From contig JAKJXP020000004.1 of NCBI GenBank assembly GCA_022225965.2, positions 682,001 through 746,000 of the forward strand: a DNA stretch of 64,000 nt, read 5' to 3'. Within the stretch, counting starts at the first letter, position 1; each line of letters begins with the position of its first letter. This document shows positions 55,860 through 64,000 of the stretch, piece by piece. This stretch comes from Diatrype stigma (Eukaryota; Ascomycota; Sordariomycetes; Xylariales; Diatrypaceae). The notes beneath the pieces were generated by a model that was not told the DNA's origin, ran no database searches, and saw only the letters and a list, made by a program, of their open reading frames with translations. Both the position numbers and the translations under genes were made by a program.

Positions 55860-58800
55860 TGCACCAATTAGTTATACGAGTGGGCACACGGACGCACCGT
55901 ATCATTACACCGGCAGAACCGACTCGGGAAAAGCACTGATAACAAAAGCAAAAACAACTACCTGCACACACACACATTCATTTTCTTTTCTTCCCCTTTC
56001 CTTCTCGGCACTTATCTACTGCTTGAAAAGATACCCGGTGTTCTTATTGTTGATTCTGCTGCCGCTGCCCACCGCCGCCGTTGCCGCCGTTTCTGCTGCT
56101 GCTGCTGCTGCTGCTGCTTCTATATGTCCTCTTTTTTTGGCACAAGAAAAAGAAAAAGACAGCTACGAATGGAGCAACCAATCTAACACCATTTTTGACA
56201 TTTTTGGATGCATGTGGTTCATGGTGCTTGATCTACTTTTCAGACTTGTACAGCAAGCGACAGGAGTTTGATTTTTATTATTATCATCATCATCATTATC
56301 ATTATTGTTACTATTTCCTTTTCCTATATCTTCGTTGCTCCTCTCTGGTGGTCACTAGCATACTGCTATAGCAAATTAAGAAGGGGCATCGTCGTCCATG
56401 TCAGGGGGGGTTCACTACTAGGGGGAATTGCGGGATTACTACTACTGGTGGGTAGTAAGTAGGGATTGGCAACGCGGGCTTTTGGGTTGATATCTGGCTA
56501 TATCTCAATGGTTGATGATGGGTGACGATGGATGGGCTGTCAATACCAGGGATCATAGGGAGGAGGAGGGGGGGGGGGGGGGTGGGCGTTCAGGAAAGGG
56601 GCGCGGTGTGGTCTGGTCTGGTGTGGCATATTTGGGTACATAGCCTGGCTTCGCAGCCCATTCTATCGCGTTCCTTTTTGGGGGGGTCTTTTCATGTTGT
56701 TGCTATGTCAACATGTTCAGCTAAGTAGTTAGTTAGCACTCGTTGTCAACAACTGGGTTAAAAATTGTTAATCGCCAAAGACCTCACTAATCCCCATTAC
56801 AAACCTGTGATCATTGAGCTCTAATTAATTACCTAAATCTGTAACCACCTACCTACCAGAGGACGCACGACGATGGGGTACTACATCAATGTCTCGCAGC
56901 AGGCCCCTCGGTCTCGGGAGCGAAAACGTGTAAGGCAGAAGTAGGTAGATAAGTAGATTAATAACGAAGTCTAGGATACGATGTCGAACCTGTTAAGACC
57001 CGGATCCCTGCTTGATATTGGACTAAGAGGAGTATAAGGTAATTAGTCTACCTAAGTAAGTATGTATTTCGGTAAAGTATCACTGACTTTCGACTTTCGA
57101 AACATGCTCGTCCCATACATCCCAACTCAACTTTGCCTACTTACATGCCAATACGTCTTCATTCCTGCTTTCCCATTCCACGCTGACTACGATTTGCCCA
57201 CATACGCAGTGCCAAGAAGGACCCTGCGAGGGGGTAATACCTCTTGTACACAGCTTTGTCGGGTCTTGTCTTCTTCTCACCTACTATTGTAACTACCCAG
57301 GTAAGCCACGGGATGTATGCATGCATATGCATGCATGTAAATGCTTTCTGACTAACTACTTACTATTAGCTACTGAACTACTCATTAGCCATTGTTGAAA
57401 CCACGGGATCAACTGAAGGTAAAACACGAAGAGGATCATCATGATTAACACGCCTAGAAGCCCAACCATTCAGCCAGATTCCAGCTCTATCATACCAGCA
57501 CGCTAATGGCCATGGCATCTATATTTGTGATCCGCCAGTTAGGGCTGGCTGGCTGGCTGGCGCTGTTGCTACTACTGCTACCTACGTATAGCCGAGCGGG
57601 CTGCTGCAAGGGGGAGAGGGAGAGGGAGAGAAATGGAGTGGAGTGGAGTCTGGTGTGGAAAGGTGGAGGGCATGGCAGAACAGGGCAGGGCAGAACAGGG
57701 GTCCGCAATCGAGACAGTCGTTCGGCACGGAGATCTGCCTGCTAACTAGTTATCAAACCTTCACCTTCCCGCCTTGCCGTGTGGTGGCTTCTACATGTAT
57801 AGCATAGGTATAGTATATATGTAGTGTGTAGTAATAAACGTATCATGCAAATCATAACCGGGGATCGTCTTCTCTGACCTCTGCGGCGGTGGCAATCAGA
57901 GTGGGTAGCCAGGCAGGCTAGCTACATACTTTGTATATACTTATTAGTCTGGTCGATAAGGTACTCAAGCAGGAAGAAGATAAAGCAAGTAAGCAAGGAA
58001 GTACGCAGGCAGGTAGATAAGTCAGTAGATAGATAAAATAGATAGATGTTTTAATTAACCGCTGAGCTCTTCCGTCACAGTTTACTACGATAACTAGAAG
58101 CCCATACAGCTTCCTGTCCCAGCCCAGCTAGGCCTGCAGCCTTCGTGTAGACACGCTCTTGGGTTGGGTGGTAGTGGTGTTGCCGCTGCCGCCGATGCTG
58201 CTGGGCTGGTCGAGGTGGTGGCAAGGAGACGAGCTGAGCTGACTAGGCTGGCCGGCACGAAACGCTGCTGTGCTCAGGGCCACGTGGGCGATATGGGCTG
58301 GGAAAGGAGAGACGGCGATTTGTCTGAATACTTTCTGCTGTCCGTCTGTCGGTCCATCTATCCACCCGTTTTTCTTTCTGTCTGTCTTCTGCCGTACGCG
58401 GAGCCGGTGCATCTTTCTTGCCCGCCTTTTGGCCCCAGCCATCTATCTCTTTATCCATCCAGTCATCCTTCCTTCGCCCGGGGCCCCTTTCCCCCATCTA
58501 ACAAACACTATCTCCTAGGTAGGTTACTTAGCTGACCCCTGTGTTCTCTCACAGCTCAGGGTATCATTCATGTATGTGATCTAGAGGCACAGAGAGAGAG
58601 GGAGAGACAGAGTGGGTGGGGAGAGAGAAAGAAGGTTGTCTCGGAGGACTATAAACGAAGACTTAAACCTTTCGGACCCGAAGACGAGGTCTCTGACCTG
58701 GTTTAACCTACCGTTTGAAATCCCGGCCGGCGGTCAGTGTGATGATGTGTACGTAGTTACTTGTCTGTCCCCCTCTTGATCGGTTTGGACCCCCCCCCCC

Positions 58801-61800
58801 CCTCTCTTTATGACGAGGGCATATTGCATAGGGCATCAATCACTGGCAGTGGCATGTAGGTACATGCGAATTATTAGATGAACGGAACTCCTTGATGACT
58901 TACCTAATCTACGTAAGTATACTTACTACTTACTACCTACGAGGTCATTTACCGACCTTCCTGCTTGACTTGATCATCTAGATATCTACCTGTCTGTCCG
59001 CCTAGATTACCCGCGCTGCGTTGGTGTTCCTTTGCTCATCTCCCCTTGACTCCGCCGTTTATCTACCGGGATCTTTCGCGGCAGTCGTTTGTGAAGTGGG
59101 TCGTGATGGATGAGCAGGAGAGAAAGAGAGTGGGTCATCGCGGTTAAGAAGGGTACCTAAACACGGCTTGCGGCTTACGGCTTTGCTTTCTGTAACTACT
59201 TGCAAGTATTGTACTTACGGAGTTAGTATGTATGCATCCATGTATCCATGCATCCTTAGTTCCTGGCGGGCTTGGGAAGACTGGGGATTTTTGGGAACTG
59301 GGAACTGCGAACTGGGATCGCCTGACTACGATGTCCACTACAGAGCAGTACAGAGGCAGGGTAGGGTAGGCTACCTGGAGTAAGGGTCCCGGGGAGGGCA
59401 GTTGGGAAGCTGGGGAAGGATGATGGGATGCTGGACGGTACTATGGGTCGGCTGGATGCGGATGGGAAGAAGCAAGTGAAGAGCGTGGCCGTGGCGTGGC
59501 GTGTGAGCCGCGACGTTGGGAAATTTGATCATCTAAGGCGAAGTCTAAGGGGGGTGACCATGTTGCTCCCATGTTGAAACTCGACGAGGCCGGCGGTTAT
59601 TGGTTACCCAGCGTTGCTACACGAGAGATGCAGCACATAGTATAAAGACTACCCACCCAGTCTGCTGCTAATAAGCATACTACATGCGCGCAGCCCCTGT
59701 CCCCTGGTTAGCCCCAGATGTATATTGGTAATCCTGTATGCTTGTGTAAGCTTGTGTAAAAGTAGGTAGTGGCAGTGGCAGTGGCAGTGGCAGTGCGGGT
59801 ATGCAAACCTGTAAATCCATCAGTTCACAAGTCTGTAAGCCTATAAGTCTATAGCTGAGACTTCCCTACTTGGCTAGACTTAGATATGTGCAGATGTGGT
59901 ATGTGGGATCATGTACTAGTAATTATATCAAGTATGACAAGTACCATTACAACCCGGGTGGGCGTCCGAGGAGCACCCCTGGTTGATAAAAAGTGGAGGG
60001 GGGATGGGGGCCAAAGAGAGGAAGGGCGTGTGTGACGAGGATAGAAACACAGCTTCACACCTACACCCTTATTCGTACACACCTACAAACCCACTGTGGA
60101 CACTCACATACCTCAATACATGCCTACAGAGAATCCAAGTCGAGTTACATAAGTTCTCCCGGACCCTGTGCCCTGCTTGCCCTACCTATCTCATACCTTG
60201 CCTTGAAGATACCCTACCAAAAGGGGATCAAGGTTCTGACTGACAATCTTGGCGCCTAAGTACGTCAAGACATGGGGATCTGATAGGCGCTTCTTAGCTA
60301 TGTAGGTACGTTAGTTTACATTGCATGCTCGCTTGCCGGCCCCGTGCGTGCGCCCCTCTCCCTCCTCTTCTTTTCACTGCCTTCTCTGCCGCGGACTTGT
60401 GGAACCCCGTGTTCGACCTGGACTTTTCGGCTGCCAAGAGCGAATCTCGGAATAGCTGCGCGCGACAGAGAAACTTCCCGTATCTACCGTGGCTCGGGGT
60501 TTAGCACGAAGGGCTTACGTATGCCACGTGCTAGGGAGGGACAAGAGGAGAGAGACAACAACAGTAGATGAGGCTGTGGGAGGAGGCAGGTGAGTGGGCC
60601 ATTGAGTGGAAGGGTACACTGGTGTATGTGTATGTACGTAGGTAGGCATTCGAAACAGACCCGTGGCAGAGTGACAGCGAGGGTGGAGCGAGCTGGAGCT
60701 GGGTCGCATGCCTAGCAGCAGCAGCAGCATGGTATGATATGGCATCGCGGATATAGACCCGGCTTTCTCGCTGGCTTGTGATTATACCCGTAGGTGTGTT
60801 ATGACGGCGTGGACAACGACGGACGGGGCTAGTCACCTGCAGACTGACTGACTGACTACGTAGCACCTGGAGACGTGAGCTTTTCCGCGGCGTTGACAAA
60901 TGGCACATGCTAATAAGGGGAAGGTTCCTTCCTGTGGGCATAGCATGCTTTCAAAGGGGTTACAGGGCTGTAGGTGTAGATGAGGAGCCAGCTGCTTGAA
61001 AAGCCTCCCATCGACGTTACGCTCCGACAGCTCGGCTCCGGCTTTTACCACACTCTATATGCGTCTCGCTTCTGAGTTCACCTCGCTGTAGAAAGTAGTT
61101 CCCCGGCACGGAAGGTTAGCTTTCGATTTTAGATTAAGCAGGGTCTCATTAATCTCTCTATTCTCGGTGCCTTCGCTCGCTTCCTCATTAAGATGGAGGG
61201 ACATTGCAGTACTATGTAGTGAAGTCTGCTGGAGTATGGAATACCAGAAGTACAAGGCGAATGAAAAGGGCCCGCTGACTGTATGGATGGACACCATAGA
61301 GGTAGATATACGGATATTGCTCTCAGCCCTGTCGTGCCTCACCTGTGGCCTACCGGCTAAATCATTGGGCAGTACTTGCGTAACTTGCTTGATGCAAAAC
61401 CTTATGTAGCTCACTACTAGTCACCACACATCGTTGCATATGGAGCCTGTACAAGTGACCTGCTCTATATGTTCAATCCTATCCCATCCCGTCTGGTCCT
61501 GAGAGGTGATCCACCCCCTTAACGGACACTTGCTCCAAGTCTCGAGGCTATGCCCTCACCGGCCATGGTTTTGTATGTTGATGTAGATTTCTGATGGTTG
61601 TGGTTGACGATATTTACGGTCATCAGTTCAGTTAACTAAGTACACAACAGGTCTGACTTTCCTCATTAGCCGAGGAGGTATGTCGAGTGACTGACAGCGG
61701 ACTGACTGCACAAGAGGTGATGTCGCCTCGAGTACATGTATCCGGACAGTGTCCGATATCGCCACTCGTAGAACAAAGGAGATGAAGTGCTTCATTGACC

Positions 61801-64000
61801 TGTAGCTTGTATCTGACCCGGTAGGCTGGTATCAGGCGCTGTTGGTCGCACTGGAATGCTCGAGTACTGTACACAGACGAGCTAGTTCCACGAAACCTAC
61901 CTAACTACCTAATTATAAAGGAAGACCTGCCCTTCGGAATGCTATCTGTATAAGCATTCTACGCCACCTGGGGAAGCCGCGGGGAAGTTCCACTACATAA
62001 GATTCATATAGATTCGAGGATTTCGAGGCTGGCGCCGCGTCAAGTAAAGCCGCAGCCACTCGCTAGCAGCCCGGTTGTTACACACAACATGAACCAGTAA
62101 ATTGCATATTGACTAGCGGTCCCCCTCCTCCTCTATACCCCCCTTTCACGTATGTAGCGCTCTCCCCCCCCCCCTCTCCGTGCTCGAGCTGTCTTGCCGT
62201 GGGCGGGACAAACCGAGCACCTGCGTCAGATACATTCGCCTTACCCTCCAGGGCCTTACGGGGCGATTCCCCGGGAGATTCTAGCCAGCCAGCCGTTAAG
62301 CTTAAGCCCGGCCGTCCTGGCCGACTTGACATGCGATGCGTACCATACATGAAGTGCATAACACCCATTGCCTTATGTCCGGGGTGGTGTGAATCTTGTC
62401 ATGCATTGCTATGCAGCCCGCGTAAGAGTCACTCACGGTCGGGCACCCAATCTCGCGAATCGAATCCCCGAGAGTCCGTATTACGAAGAAAGATTCTTCA
62501 ACGACTGATTGATACAAACTTTGCTAGCGGTGGCTGTCGATTACGTAGATATGGATGACGACTGATGCTGATCCTGTGTAGCTACCTACATGACGCCATG
62601 GACCTCGCTTCGAGGGATGGATGGATGGATGTGACGGAGTAGGTAGGTAGCGTGATGAGATGAAATCTCTCGTGTCCACCTGTCTGATCAGAGAGTAACA
62701 TTAAAGGATGTGCGGAAGACTTGTATCTGTGTGCAGAAATGCAGCCCCTTGCTTTATGTGACATCACCGGGCCCTCCATTATCCATCAAGGCATCGAGAT
62801 CGAGAACTTTGATTAATAGCTCACGTCGAAGTGCGGCCTCTTTCTCTGCAGATAAGGGCCCTGTTTCATGTTGAGAACACTCGAGGTCTGCTGGACTCCG
62901 CGGTCTTCGAGCAATGATAAGTAGGTAATGAGATTACCTACACAACCTAGTGGATGCGGAAGGGGGGGTTTCCCCGTGGGGGATTCAGACTTCTTCCTCA
63001 TTTAACCTGTTGTTGTGCTACTCGGTCGTCCATACCTTGCCTACTCTTACAAATTATTCTCCGTCCCAGTGCCGTGAGGGCGGGACTTAGGAATATACTT
63101 AGAGCATGCTAGGGACGATGGCTAGGGACGATGGATAAGCCCAGGTTGGCCTTGCGGATTTCCTTGCTCTAGGGATCCATGGCAATGGGAAGTGACCCAG
63201 CGATGCACTCCATACGTGAGATAGCGTACCTCACGATAGGATGCACCTTGTAGTTATGATGGATCGTTGCGGGAGTTTGCGCACGTTAATGATCAAGAAG
63301 TCAAATAGGCTAGTATGCTGGGATTTTGTGAACTTGAGGGGATAAGGGTAAGGAGAAAAGGGGTCCCCTGATCCCCTGGTCCCGTATGTATAATCTCATG
63401 AGCCTCTTAATCACATCCGTATAGAAATATAAAAATAAAAATAAAAGATAAGACGTACGTGACATTGAAAGGGGCTGAGGGGGGAATGGACTAAGACAGA
63501 TGAGGATTAGTGAAGTCCAGAGCTCCTCAAGCTACAGCCTGGGCCCTGGGCTGCAGCATCTCAAGCCGTTGACGTTCAGCTGCCGTGTCTCATCAATCGA
63601 TGTCTCAAGTCTGGCGGCCTGAATCTCTCATCTCAATCTTGAGCTGGCACGTGGCCGAACTATCCAGCACTAACTGCCAGCCCGCCAGTAGCTATACATT
63701 TCTGTTAGGTCTCTGTTAGTGGGTGCATCTAGCTAACGTGTATGTACGATACTGTAAGTAATAAGTAATGTACCTACATCACACAGCCATCCACACGTTA
63801 CTACATACATGTATGTAAGTATACACATACATACTATGTATGTATGCTGGTATGTATGCTGGTATGTATGTACGTACTACCCCTGTGCGGATAGGTAGAC
63901 TACATGCCTACAGTGGCTGCTGTACCAGGCTCATGTACTTTTGTGTACAAAGCCAAGTGACGGTGGGACGATGACAACATCTTCCATCCAATTCGCAAGT
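55860..64000. other. Gene desert at the right end
   Basis: About 8.1 kb without a recognisable gene. Contains T-rich and (CTG/CCG)n tracts just downstream of 55859, G15 at 56568-56582, a 20-bp palindrome of ATGC units at 57317-57336, C13 at 58790-58802, a (GGCAGT)n tract at 59769-59795 and many TAGGTAGG tracts. Near the edge, TATG/TACA-type repeats fill 63805-63875. Open frames are short and repeat-derived. Confidence 0.5.
59769..59795 (+). repeat. (GGCAGT)n hexanucleotide repeat
   Basis: Four to five perfect hexamer units in non-coding DNA. Confidence 0.8.

Noticed and set aside
56081..56371. Frame with poly-Leu, poly-Tyr and poly-His
   Set aside because: Comes from (CTG)n and (ATT/ATC)n microsatellites.
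57506..57745. Possible signal peptide (WLALLLLLLPTYSRA) in a short frame
   Set aside because: Hydrophobic stretch is encoded by (GGCT)n and (CTA)n repeats, followed by repeat-derived Arg-Glu.

Overview
The window looks like nuclear DNA of a filamentous ascomycete (Pezizomycotina, probably Sordariomycetes; the class is inference). The evidence is short introns with GTRNGT-type donors, CTRAC-like branch points and YAG acceptors, two Zn2Cys6 regulators, an Hsp30-type small heat-shock protein, a fungal AAA+ ATPase with a DUF7025-like region, and a STAND-like protein with a DUF7708-like N-terminus. Coding exons are GC-rich. The intergenic DNA is long and full of microsatellites.

Left third (1-24 kb), gene-dense. 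A very large PhoD-like phosphatase gene runs off the left edge (+). It converges on a three-exon AAA+ ATPase (-). The ATPase shares a roughly 490-bp divergent promoter with a four-exon STAND-like gene (+) whose P-loop is degenerate. Then come a small heat-shock protein (-) with a heat-shock element and TATA box upstream, and a TauD/TfdA-type 2-oxoglutarate dioxygenase (-). Between the dioxygenase and a Zn2Cys6 regulator (+) lies the broken relic of an ankyrin-repeat gene carrying a repeated short Gly-Asn motif.

Middle (24-37.6 kb). Two small genes are visible only after splicing: an 81-residue secreted Cys-containing protein (24.6-24.9 kb), and a 147-residue membrane protein behind a leader intron (27.8-28.3 kb). 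A gene-free stretch contains an extraordinary G25/C68 fold-back at 31.2 kb. It is followed by a three-exon Leu3/War1-type Zn2Cys6 regulator with the intron inside the zinc cluster.

Right part (37.6-64 kb). About 24 kb is essentially without recognisable genes. It is studded with TAGGTAGG/CCTACCTA tracts and other simple repeats. At 50.4-50.9 kb it holds a complete 538-bp MITE with perfect 58-bp terminal inverted repeats and a 9-bp target duplication, which suggests Mutator-type mobilisation. One two-exon gene with a SANT/Myb-like helical module lies at 53.8-55.9 kb.

I see no tRNA or rRNA gene, no CRISPR array and no complete biosynthetic cluster. The least expected content is the MITE, the two spliced small genes, the ankyrin relic with its repeated motif, and the divergent AAA+/STAND-like pair.
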